From positions 1 through 43,732 of the forward strand of contig CACZSQ010000001.1 in assembly GCA_902783885.1 (NCBI GenBank): a stretch of 43,732 bases of DNA. The letters are read 5' to 3'. Both the position numbers and the translations under genes were made by a program. Below, piece by piece: positions 1 through 7,695 of the stretch. The notes under the pieces are model-generated. The model saw only the letters and a list, made by a program, of their open reading frames with translations, ran no database searches and was not told the DNA's origin. How positions within the stretch are numbered: position 1 is the first letter of the stretch; the number at the start of each line of letters is the position of its first letter. The DNA comes from an uncultured Bacteroidales bacterium (GTDB taxonomy: Bacteria; Bacteroidota; Bacteroidia; Bacteroidales; Bacteroidaceae).

Positions 1-186
1 ACAAAACAATTGCTGCTTCGCTTTGCCAAGTTTACCATTCTATAACCTTGACAGGTTTCTCATGGTCTAACTTCTAAGGAATTTCTATCTGCTGATCCTT
101 CATCACATAAGGACTTTCCGTCTTAATTCATTCTAACAGGTGTTATGTTTAATAGCGGAATATTTACAATAAAATAAGGAGAATAA
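1..186. other. Intergenic stretch with no recognised gene
   Basis: This stretch precedes the promoter of the first gene. It is AT-rich. I see no convincing coding region, RNA gene or strong hairpin in it. The only ORF reaching this area runs antisense through the first gene and has no family resemblance. The gene to the left of the window is not visible. Confidence 0.5.
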
Positions 187-217
187 TTGCCTACCTCAAC
201 GAAATCGCTTATATTTG
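187..217 (+). promoter_or_regulatory. Bacteroidetes-type promoter of the secreted metalloprotease-like gene
   Basis: TTG at 187-189, a 20-bp spacer, and TATATTTG at 210-217 fit the Bacteroidetes consensus (TTTG, 19-21 bp, TAnnTTTG). Transcription would start near 222, which leaves an untranslated leader of about 80 nt before the ATG at 304. Confidence 0.7.
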
Positions 218-303
218 CCACGAAAATAACGCACTATACAACGATAAATAATCACTTTACCCAAAACATAGGACATTTTACTGACTAAATAAACTTCTTG
301 ATA

Positions 304-2985
304 ATGAAACACTTCTATACTTGGCTTGTATTGCTTCTTTGTTGTACGACTGTTGCTGCTGACGAACTCGTAACAAACAAATTTCTCCTGAATCCCAGTT
401 TTGAGAACGGAACGACTAATTGGACACTCGTACAGATGGTCACTCAGACGAATACACAGTTTGCCAAGACTGGAAACGTGTATCTTGAGAAATGGGTCGA
501 TAAAGGAAAAGCTGTCGGAAACGGTTCGGCAACACAGGTGGTGAACTTTTTGCCAGCAGGAAATTACCGGCTTACTGCCACCGCTCAGAACGTTGATCAA
601 AACGACTTGAGCGCAGCACAAACCGGCGCCGTCATTTTTGCAGGAACCAAAACAACGTCGGTCACTTCTTCGAATACCTATAGTGTAGAATTCACGATGC
701 CAACGACATCATCATCCATCTCTATCGGATTCAAGGCCGCAAATGCCAGCGGAAACTGGATTTGCGTAGATAACTTCAAACTTTATTATCTAAATACTGA
801 ATTAGCAAGCCTCCAAGCTGCTGCCACATTGGCTCAGGCAACGATTACAAACGCTGAAAAAGCAGTACGTGCCGACATACGTCCCGATTTGAAAACAGCT
901 TTGCAGGATGCTATAAATCTTGTCGGAACATACACAGAAGAGACTGATGCAGAGATACTTAAGACGACTGCCTTCGACTTGGCTGCCAAGCACAAAGCTG
1001 CAAGCGAGAATGCGGATGAACTCTATGCCTTGAAAATTACGTGTAACAAGTCTAAGACATTGTTAACCAGAGATATGGCGGCAAAGTACAATGAGGATTT
1101 GCAGGCCCTTTACGATGAGGCCTTATTGCTGCTGGCTTTTGAGAAAGAAGGAAGCCCCACGGAGATGAACACCCGTTTGACAGCAGCCTTCGACGCTGCC
1201 AATGAGAGTTATAATGCCAAGAGGAATCTCAGGACAAAGATTACCCAAGCTAAGAACCTACAGGATGATGAGAAGGAAGGCAATGAAGCTTTCCTCGCAG
1301 CCATTGAAGAGGCAGAAGCAACGCGCGACCGTGCTGATGCGACACCCGAAGAGATGATTGCCGCCACAGCTGCTATCGAGTCTGCAATGCTTCAATACCG
1401 CATTGACAACGGCTCTGGCGACACGCCTAAAGTCACTACTGTGACATCGTTCTTCATTCCTGCAGCACACGGAGCCCTCATACGTGCTTCCTATTCGGCC
1501 AACGGCACCACGATTAAGGAGCATGGCATTTGCTGGAGCAAGGACAGAGAGCCCGATGTAACAGATAACCGCTCCACAGATTTCTACGACCTGCATGGCA
1601 ATTTGTACCATATTAAAAATATGGAACCGGCATCTGTTTATTATGTTCGTGCTTATGCCATGACAACCAAATATCGTGTTGGATATGGTGAAGTGATGAA
1701 AATTGTGACCTTGCCTCAAGGCTCTTGTGTTGGGACATGGAACAACGGCGCTCCTGACGAGGCTGCCAACGAGCGTTGCCGCACCGCCATTCAGCAAACG
1801 ATGGATTATCTGAACGAGTGGACGGCTATTCAGGGTTTCCATTTGACGGGAAACTATGGTGCTCAGACCCCGACGGCTGACTGCTCTTATGGCGGTTGGA
1901 TGCGCATCGGACCGAATCCGGGCAACCAAGCTATCGGCACCGTCATCCACGAGACGGGCCACGGCGTGGGTGTTGGCACACATTGGCGCTGGAACAACTG
2001 TACAGACACTCGCGAAAACCAGGGCAAGTCTGGCAAATGGCTCGGCAGCTGGGCAAACAAAACTCTCCATTTCCTCGAGAACAATTATGGCGCAGATGTA
2101 TTCTTTACAGGTGACGGCACTCATGGATGGGGCGCCAACGCAACGTTCGACTGGCTCGTGAACGGCGCTGAAAAGGACAAACATTTGCCTGAACAGTACA
2201 TTGGAGGTTGTGCCATTCTCTATGGCCTCTATGTTGATGGCCTCTGCCCCACTACCGGCTACTCAAACGGCGTTCCAGGCTACACTTTCAACTTCGACGA
2301 CTCTAAGAAATATTATATCAAATGTGAGGATCCCACACGTGGACTCTACGACGGATTCCTTTATCAGCTTACGAGTACGGCTGTTGCATGGAAGGTCGCT
2401 TACCGCAACGATCTCGAAGACAACGATGCTTGGTATATCGAGTACGATGCCAAGAGCGGCCTCTATCGCTTCAAGAACGTCGGCTCAGGCAAATATCTTA
2501 CGCACACGACTGCGATGACGTTGGTTTCAACATCATCTCCGACTTACAATCAGAGTTTCCAACTGATGCCAGGCCGCAAGGATCTGGTCATCAATGAGGG
2601 CTCCACGACATTCACGGCTCCCAGTTTCTGGTTTACATGGAACAACAGCGGCGACAAGGCCATGACATTGAGTACTCTCAACAAGAGCACGAATTATGGC
2701 ACGGCCAGCATCACCAATTTCAACTTCAGCGATGCCGGAGGTACCACGCAACGCTATATCATCATCTCCGAGGATGAACTGGAAGCCTATGAGACTGCAG
2801 CCCTGCCAACGGGCATTCACTCTACGACCGCTGAGAATGAGCCCGATGCAGCAGCATCTACATCGGTCTATAGCATCGACGGTCGCCTGATCAAGACCAT
2901 CCCCGCTGGCACCCGCTCGCTGAACGATCTGCGTCTGCCGCGCGGCATCTACATGATTGGTGGCAAGAAAGTTGTCATCCCATAA
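304..2985 (+). CDS. Secreted multidomain protein with HExxH metalloprotease-like motif
   Basis: An exported protein of 893 residues. I chose the ATG at 304 over an upstream in-frame TTG at 298 because MKHF begins a clean signal peptide (about residues 1-19). In order: a carbohydrate-binding-like beta-sandwich (about 25-165, opening with NPSFENGTTNW); a helical FIVAR-like region (about 165-370); a fibronectin-III-like domain (about 380-475); a domain with HETGHGVGVGTHW (H549, E550, H553, H560); a ricin-like trefoil region (about 670-780); and a C-terminal module ending GIYMIGGKKVVIP. HExxH indicates zinc binding and suggests a peptidase, but the third His sits one residue further than in classical metzincins (HExxHxxGxxH), so activity is inferred. 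The C-terminal module resembles type IX secretion-type tails and recurs in the CotH protein at 12694-15327. Likely target: extracellular protein or glycoprotein. Confidence 0.75.
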   Translation: MKHFYTWLVLLLCCTTVAADELVTNKFLLNPSFENGTTNWTLVQMVTQTNTQFAKTGNVYLEKWVDKGKAVGNGSATQVVNFLPAGNYRLTATAQNVDQNDLSAAQTGAVIFAGTKTTSVTSSNTYSVEFTMPTTSSSISIGFKAANASGNWICVDNFKLYYLNTELASLQAAATLAQATITNAEKAVRADIRPDLKTALQDAINLVGTYTEETDAEILKTTAFDLAAKHKAASENADELYALKITCNKSKTLLTRDMAAKYNEDLQALYDEALLLLAFEKEGSPTEMNTRLTAAFDAANESYNAKRNLRTKITQAKNLQDDEKEGNEAFLAAIEEAEATRDRADATPEEMIAATAAIESAMLQYRIDNGSGDTPKVTTVTSFFIPAAHGALIRASYSANGTTIKEHGICWSKDREPDVTDNRSTDFYDLHGNLYHIKNMEPASVYYVRAYAMTTKYRVGYGEVMKIVTLPQGSCVGTWNNGAPDEAANERCRTAIQQTMDYLNEWTAIQGFHLTGNYGAQTPTADCSYGGWMRIGPNPGNQAIGTVIHETGHGVGVGTHWRWNNCTDTRENQGKSGKWLGSWANKTLHFLENNYGADVFFTGDGTHGWGANATFDWLVNGAEKDKHLPEQYIGGCAILYGLYVDGLCPTTGYSNGVPGYTFNFDDSKKYYIKCEDPTRGLYDGFLYQLTSTAVAWKVAYRNDLEDNDAWYIEYDAKSGLYRFKNVGSGKYLTHTTAMTLVSTSSPTYNQSFQLMPGRKDLVINEGSTTFTAPSFWFTWNNSGDKAMTLSTLNKSTNYGTASITNFNFSDAGGTTQRYIIISEDELEAYETAALPTGIHSTTAENEPDAAASTSVYSIDGRLIKTIPAGTRSLNDLRLPRGIYMIGGKKVVIP

Positions 2986-3026
2986 TTTTTAACTTTCAAC
3001 TCTAAACTCTAAACTCTTAACCCTCA

Positions 3027-3638
3027 ATGTATATCATCGGTATCGCTGGCGGAACGGGCTCTGGAAAGACGACCGTTGTCCGTAAAATCGTTGAGACGCT
3101 ACCTAAGACTAAGGTGGCAGTCATCCCTCAGGACTCATACTACAATGACAATACGGGTATTCCCATGGAGGAGCGTCGCAAAATCAACTTCGACCACCCC
3201 AATGCCTTCGACTGGAAACTGTTGATTCACCAGATCAACGAGCTGCGCGAAGGGCACTCCATCGAACAGCCCACTTACTCCTATATTGAGAGCAACCGAC
3301 TGCCCGAGACCATCCACATAGAACCCTGCGACGTCATCATCATCGAGGGCATCATGGCGCTCTGCCGCAAAGAGTTGCGTGACCTGATGGACCTGAAGAT
3401 ATTCGTTGATGCAGACCCAGACGACCGTCTCGTCCGCGTCATTGAGCGTGATATAGCAGAGCGTGGACGCACGGCGCAGATGGTGATGGACCGCTACACC
3501 GATGTGCTGAAACCAATGCATTTGGAGTTCATTGAGCCCACAAAACGCTATGCCGATTTGATTATTCCTCAGGGTGGCAACAACAAGAAAGCCATCGACA
3601 TCATGCGGGCTTACATCACCCAACGCCTGAAGCCCTGA
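3027..3638 (+). CDS. udk: Uridine kinase
   Basis: A cytoplasmic enzyme of 203 residues that phosphorylates uridine and cytidine to UMP and CMP in pyrimidine salvage. The Walker A loop GGTGSGKTT lies at about residues 8-16. It is followed by the family motifs PQDSYY, NFDHPNAFDW and IIIEGIMAL, and by the nucleoside kinase segment DADPDDRLVRVIERD. Length matches the family (about 200-215). The gene starts 41 bp after the metalloprotease-like gene. The gap contains three near-copies of a CTCTAAA heptamer (about 2999-3019) and no terminator I can see. The lytic transglycosylase gene follows after 14 bp, so the two are probably cotranscribed. Confidence 0.95.
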   Translation: MYIIGIAGGTGSGKTTVVRKIVETLPKTKVAVIPQDSYYNDNTGIPMEERRKINFDHPNAFDWKLLIHQINELREGHSIEQPTYSYIESNRLPETIHIEPCDVIIIEGIMALCRKELRDLMDLKIFVDADPDDRLVRVIERDIAERGRTAQMVMDRYTDVLKPMHLEFIEPTKRYADLIIPQGGNNKKAIDIMRAYITQRLKP

Positions 3639-3652
3639 CCCCCTACCCTTTT

Positions 3653-4849
3653 GTGTGCCGGCTAAAACAAATACCAATTCTCATTGCCCTGTTCACTCTC
3701 TGCTTCCTCACGGCTTGCAAGAAAGAGAACAGGGCTCCTTCATCCGTCATGTTCGGTTCTGACGAGAATCAGTTATTGCCCGAAGACTACGACCTGACGG
3801 ATATGCAGGCTACTGGCGAGCTGATAGCGGTGACGCTGTCTGGTCCAGACACGTATTACGAATACCGCGGGCAAGGGTTCGGTCTGCAATTCGCCATGTG
3901 TGAAGCTTTTGCCACAAGCATCGGAGCCCGTCTGAGAATGGAAATGGCGAGCGACACGGCAGCCCTCTTCCGTCAGTTGCTGAATGGCGAAGCAGATATG
4001 ATAGCCCTTGAACTCAACGACACCGCCCTACTCCGCTATGCCGCCAACGGTGCCCAACTTCTGAGCAGTCGCTGGGTAGTCCGCAGCAATGCAGAAGAAC
4101 TGGCTCAAGCCGTCAACAACTGGTGGAAGCCAGATATGCGCAAAAAATATGCCGAGGCTGAGAGCACCCGCTCCTTCACACGCAGGCGCGTTCAGCGCCA
4201 TGCCCAACCCTCCATGCTGTCGCGTAGCAAGGGCACCATCAGCAGATATGATGACCTCTTCATGCGTCATGCACAAGCCATCGGCTGGGACTGGCGACTG
4301 CTTGCGGCACAGTGTTACCAGGAATCAGCATTCGACCCTCAAGCCTCCTCATGGGCAGGTGCTCAAGGGCTCATGCAACTCATGCCATCCACAGCCGAGC
4401 GAATGGGCTTCAACAGGGCAGACCTCAACGACCCCTCCACGAACATCGAGGCAGCGGTGCGATATCTCAGTCAGTTGAGCAACACGTTCTCCGACATTCC
4501 GAACAGTCAGGAGCGTTTGTTTTTCATCCTCGCAGCATACAATGGCGGTGCCGGACACGTTCGCGACGCCATGGCTTTGGCAAAGCATGACGGGCATCAG
4601 CCTACGCGCTGGGCTAACGTCGAACCTTATGTCCTGTTACTCTCCGAACCGCAGACCTACCGCCAGCCTGTCGTGCGTTTCGGCTACCTGCGCGGTCAGG
4701 AGACTGTAGATTATGTCAGGCAGATTCGACGGCGATGGGCTGCTTATCGTGGAGTTGCAAGCCCACACTCCTCTGGGCGCCAGGCACCGTCGCAGAGAAA
4801 GCACCCTTCGCGTGTCCGTCCGCGCACCGATTTTACAAATGAACCTTAA
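3653..4849 (+). CDS. MltF-like membrane-bound lytic transglycosylase lipoprotein, sensor domain shortened
   Basis: A lipoprotein of 398 residues that should cleave peptidoglycan glycan strands at the outer membrane. The start is GTG at 3653, chosen because it gives a lipoprotein signal with lipobox LTAC (Cys22). Residues about 55-170 match one lobe of a periplasmic solute-binding (SBP_bac_3) domain, as in MltF. The SLT domain follows at about 195-330 with the catalytic Glu in CYQESAF (E224), then GAQGLMQLMPSTA and AAYNGGAGH. E. coli MltF is near 518 residues. Only about 170 residues separate the lipid anchor from the SLT domain here, so the second binding lobe appears to be missing. The tail is basic. 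The gene sits 14 bp after udk. Confidence 0.85.
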   Translation: MCRLKQIPILIALFTLCFLTACKKENRAPSSVMFGSDENQLLPEDYDLTDMQATGELIAVTLSGPDTYYEYRGQGFGLQFAMCEAFATSIGARLRMEMASDTAALFRQLLNGEADMIALELNDTALLRYAANGAQLLSSRWVVRSNAEELAQAVNNWWKPDMRKKYAEAESTRSFTRRRVQRHAQPSMLSRSKGTISRYDDLFMRHAQAIGWDWRLLAAQCYQESAFDPQASSWAGAQGLMQLMPSTAERMGFNRADLNDPSTNIEAAVRYLSQLSNTFSDIPNSQERLFFILAAYNGGAGHVRDAMALAKHDGHQPTRWANVEPYVLLLSEPQTYRQPVVRFGYLRGQETVDYVRQIRRRWAAYRGVASPHSSGRQAPSQRKHPSRVRPRTDFTNEP

Positions 4850-4884
4850 ATAATGAAGACATCACATAAATACTTAAGTATTTA

Positions 4885-4916
4885 TTTGTGCGTTTGATGA
4901 ACTTCCGTTATCTTTG
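4885..4916 (+). promoter_or_regulatory. Promoter of the phosphoglucomutase gene
   Basis: TTTG at 4885-4888, a 20-bp spacer, and TATCTTTG at 4909-4916 are a full match to the Bacteroidetes housekeeping promoter. The predicted start of transcription is near 4921, giving a leader of roughly 38 nt before the ATG at 4959. Confidence 0.8.
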
Positions 4917-4958
4917 CCAACGGATTAGCAATTAACCAAACTTAAAATAGGACTTAAT

Positions 4959-6704
4959 ATGGACAACGAACTTATCAAATCCTGTGAGGCAAAAGCCCAG
5001 GAGTGGCTTTCCTCTCCCGTTTACGACGAACAGACAAAAGCTGAGGTGAAAGCACTGCTCGACGCAGCGGACAAGACCGCTCTCGTGGATGCTTTCTACC
5101 AGAGCCTCGAATTTGGCACAGGTGGCTTACGCGGCATCATGGGCGCCGGCACGAATCGCATGAATCGCTACATCGTAGGTGCTGCCACACAGGGCTTTGC
5201 CAACTATATCAACAAAGCTTTTGCCGGTAAGAAAGACACCGCTGTTGTCGTGGGGCACGATTGCCGCAACCACGGACGCGAATTTGCAGAAACCGTAGCC
5301 AACATCTTCAGTGCCAACGGTATCAAGGTTTATCTCTTCGAAAGCCTCCGTCCCACCCCTGAAATCAGTTTCGCTATCCGTCAGCTCGGTGCACAGGCAG
5401 GCGTGAATGTCACAGCCAGCCACAACCCGAAGGAATACAATGGCTACAAGGCTTATTGGGAGGATGGCGCACAGGTGCTCAGCCCGCATGATACCGGCAT
5501 CATCGACGAGGTGAACAAAGTCAGCGTTGACGATGTGAAGTGGCAGGGAAACCCCGACCTGATTCAGATTATCGGTGGTGAGATGGACTGGGACTATCTG
5601 CAGGCTGTCAAGGAAGCAATGGTAGATCAGGAAGTCATCAACCGACAGAAGGACCTGAACATCGTCTATACGCCGCTGCACGGAACCGGGCGCGTCATCA
5701 TTCCCGAAGCGCTGCGTTCATGGGGCTTCCAGAACATCCACGTGGTGCCCGAGCAGATGGTCATTGACGGCAACTTCCCCACCGTGGTCTCTCCCAATCC
5801 CGAGAACTCTGAAGCCATGACTCTCGGCATGAAGCTTGGCACAAAGCTCAACGCCGACCTCGTCATCGCAAGCGACCCAGATGCCGACCGCCTCGCGATC
5901 GTCTGCCGCAATCCGAAAGGCGAATGGGAAATCCTCAACGGCAACCAGACCTGTATGATGTTCGCGTGGTACATCATAGCCAACAAGAAAAAACTCGGCC
6001 AGCTCAAGGGCAACGAATTCCTCGTGAAAACCATCGTGACCACCGAGCTCATCAAGCGCATCGCCGACAAGAACGGTGTGGAGATGATGGACTGCTACAC
6101 CGGCTTCAAATGGATTGCTGCGCTCATCCGCGAGAACGAAGGCATCAAAAAATATATCGGCGGCGGCGAGGAGAGCTTCGGCTTCCTGCCCTTCGACAAG
6201 GTCCGCGATAAGGATTCACCAGCCAGCATCTGTCTCATCTGTGAGATTGCTGCTTGGGCCAAGGACAATGGCAAGACGCTATATGACCTCCTGATGGATA
6301 TTTATCTGGAGTATGGCTTCACGCTCAACCACACCGTGAACGTTGTCCGTCCGGGTAAGACTGGCGCCGACGAAATCAAGCAGATGATGGTTGACTTCCG
6401 TGGTGCTAAGGCTCCAAAGACGCTTGGCGGCAGCAAGGTCATCTGCACGAAGGACTATCAGGCGCTCACCGCCACCGATGCTGTTGGCAACGTGACAAAG
6501 CTCGAGATGCCCGCCACCTCCAACGTGCTCCAGTGGTTCACCGAGGATGGCACAAAGGTCAGCGTTCGTCCCTCCGGCACCGAACCGAAAATCAAGTTCT
6601 ACATAGAAGCACCTGCCGAGATGCAATGCCCCAAGTGCTATCCCTCAGCGTGTGAGGATGGCATGGCAAAGGTCAAGGCCGTATGTGCTGATTTAGGAAT
6701 CTAA
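4959..6704 (+). CDS. Phosphoglucomutase/phosphomannomutase (alpha-D-phosphohexomutase)
   Basis: A cytoplasmic enzyme of 581 residues that interconverts hexose 1- and 6-phosphates, linking glycolysis to sugar-nucleotide and polysaccharide synthesis. All four family signatures are present: TASHNPKEYNGYK with the phosphoserine at S154, the Mg-binding loop DPDADR (D306), the sugar-binding GGGEESFGFLP (around E404), and the phosphate-binding RPSGTEPKIKFY (around 537). Length and motif order fit the PGM2/PgcA-like branch of about 580 residues rather than the shorter GlmM or AlgC branches. Substrate preference (glucose or mannose) cannot be read from the sequence. It has its own promoter. A short GC-rich palindrome follows the stop codon. 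Confidence 0.95.
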   Translation: MDNELIKSCEAKAQEWLSSPVYDEQTKAEVKALLDAADKTALVDAFYQSLEFGTGGLRGIMGAGTNRMNRYIVGAATQGFANYINKAFAGKKDTAVVVGHDCRNHGREFAETVANIFSANGIKVYLFESLRPTPEISFAIRQLGAQAGVNVTASHNPKEYNGYKAYWEDGAQVLSPHDTGIIDEVNKVSVDDVKWQGNPDLIQIIGGEMDWDYLQAVKEAMVDQEVINRQKDLNIVYTPLHGTGRVIIPEALRSWGFQNIHVVPEQMVIDGNFPTVVSPNPENSEAMTLGMKLGTKLNADLVIASDPDADRLAIVCRNPKGEWEILNGNQTCMMFAWYIIANKKKLGQLKGNEFLVKTIVTTELIKRIADKNGVEMMDCYTGFKWIAALIRENEGIKKYIGGGEESFGFLPFDKVRDKDSPASICLICEIAAWAKDNGKTLYDLLMDIYLEYGFTLNHTVNVVRPGKTGADEIKQMMVDFRGAKAPKTLGGSKVICTKDYQALTATDAVGNVTKLEMPATSNVLQWFTEDGTKVSVRPSGTEPKIKFYIEAPAEMQCPKCYPSACEDGMAKVKAVCADLGI

Positions 6705-6718
6705 AGACCTACCCCTCA

Positions 6719-6735
6719 CCCTCCCTTAGGGAGGG
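6719..6735. repeat. Short GC-rich palindrome between pgm-like gene and nudC
   Basis: CCCTCCC, TTA, GGGAGGG form a perfect 7-bp stem in the 48-bp gap. There is no T-run on the + side, so it is not a classical terminator. A related shorter palindrome (CCCTC, CAA, GAGGG at 7198-7210) lies inside the nudC coding sequence. Confidence 0.6.
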
Positions 6736-6752
6736 AGTGGATACGATTACCA

Positions 6753-7559
6753 ATGAAAGTTCTTTGGGCCTGTTTTTGTGCAGGCGACATACTATTAAGG
6801 AGAGAGGGCGCTGACGGCGCCTTTTCTCTTCCTGTGGGTGACGAGCCGCCCGTTGCCATACAACCGTGGAACCATGTGACGACGTTAAAAACAAAACTCT
6901 CCATCTGCGACCTACATATTGTGCGACTGTCCAAGCCCGTCACAGACATCGATGGGTTGCAGATGGTTGGATTGCGTAAGACCTTTTTCCTGCTCAATAG
7001 CGAGGAGTATCAGTTTGCCGGCAAAGCAGCAGAACTCCTCTACTGGGACGCCAACACCAAGTACTGCGGCGTTTGCGGTTCGCCCACCAAATGGATGACC
7101 GACATCAGCAAGAAATGCCCTGAATGCGGTAAGGAATGGTGGCCATCTGTTTCCACTGCCATCATTGTGAGAATCCTTAAGAAGCCCTCGTCCGCAGCCC
7201 TCCAAGAGGGAACAGAATCCTCCATACTCCTTGTCCGAGCCCATAATTTCCGTACAAATCACTACGGTCTCGTGGCCGGCTTTGTGGAAACAGGTGAGAG
7301 CCTGGAAGAAGCCGTGCGACGCGAGGTACGTGAGGAAACAGGACTGCAAATCAACAATATCCGCTATTTCGATTCGCAGCCATGGCCCTACCCCTTTGGC
7401 ATGATGGTGGGTTTCACAGCCGATTATGTCAGCGGTGAAATCAGCCTGCAGAAGGAGGAACTCGCCGACGGAGGCTGGTTCACGCGCCACAATCTGCCTC
7501 CAATCCCGGACAAAGCCTCCATCGCCCGTCGCCTCATTGACGACTGGCTGAATTCATAG
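6753..7559 (+). CDS. nudC: NudC-type Nudix hydrolase (NAD(H) diphosphatase / NAD-RNA decapping)
   Basis: A protein of 268 residues. NudC enzymes cleave NAD(H) to NMN(H) and AMP and remove NAD caps from RNA. The four-cysteine zinc ribbon is C105, C108, C122, C125. The Nudix box is complete (GFVETGESLEEAVRRE then VREETGL, about residues 175-197). The signature SQPWPYPFG, typical of the NADH pyrophosphatase branch (SQPWPFP), lies at about 208-216. Between the zinc ribbon and the Nudix fold there is a run of about a dozen residues (KKPSSAALQEGTES), longer than the loop usual in the family. It is encoded around a small palindrome. The gene ends about 26 bp before the 22-bp repeat array, facing the convergent esterase gene. 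Confidence 0.9.
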   Translation: MKVLWACFCAGDILLRREGADGAFSLPVGDEPPVAIQPWNHVTTLKTKLSICDLHIVRLSKPVTDIDGLQMVGLRKTFFLLNSEEYQFAGKAAELLYWDANTKYCGVCGSPTKWMTDISKKCPECGKEWWPSVSTAIIVRILKKPSSAALQEGTESSILLVRAHNFRTNHYGLVAGFVETGESLEEAVRREVREETGLQINNIRYFDSQPWPYPFGMMVGFTADYVSGEISLQKEELADGGWFTRHNLPPIPDKASIARRLIDDWLNS

Positions 7560-7585
7560 CACATATTTAATCCAAGACCCTTATT

Positions 7586-7695
7586 AGAAGATGCAGACCT
7601 TAAATCCATAAGATCTGCATCTTCTTGCCATAAGGTCTGCATCTTCTTGCCATAAGGACTGCACCTTCTTGTCATAAGGACTGCATCTTATGGAG
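7586..7695. repeat. 22-bp tandem palindromic repeat array 1 (five units)
   Basis: Five consecutive 22-bp units fill the gap between the convergent nudC and esterase genes: 7586-7607, 7608-7629, 7630-7651, 7652-7673 and 7674-7695. The first and last are degenerate. Central units read close to ATAAGGTCTGCATCTTCTTG plus CC. Each has imperfect dyad symmetry (AAGAT, four bases, ATCTT in the clearest unit). Unit 1 is also partly the reverse complement of unit 3, so a long hairpin is possible (about 7586-7602 with 7631-7647). There is no spacer DNA between units. A second array with the same period lies at 20713-20844. Confidence 0.85.

Noticed and set aside
1258..2184. A 308-codon open frame antisense to the secreted metalloprotease-like gene
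   Set aside because: No recognisable family, and it lies wholly inside a gene with clear domains and a promoter.
2999..3019. Three near-copies of CTCTAAA between the first gene and udk as a regulatory repeat
   Set aside because: Too short and AT-rich to mean much. Such runs are common in intergenic DNA of this base composition.
7586..7695. CRISPR array
   Set aside because: Repeats follow each other directly every 22 bp with no unique spacers, and no cas genes are present.
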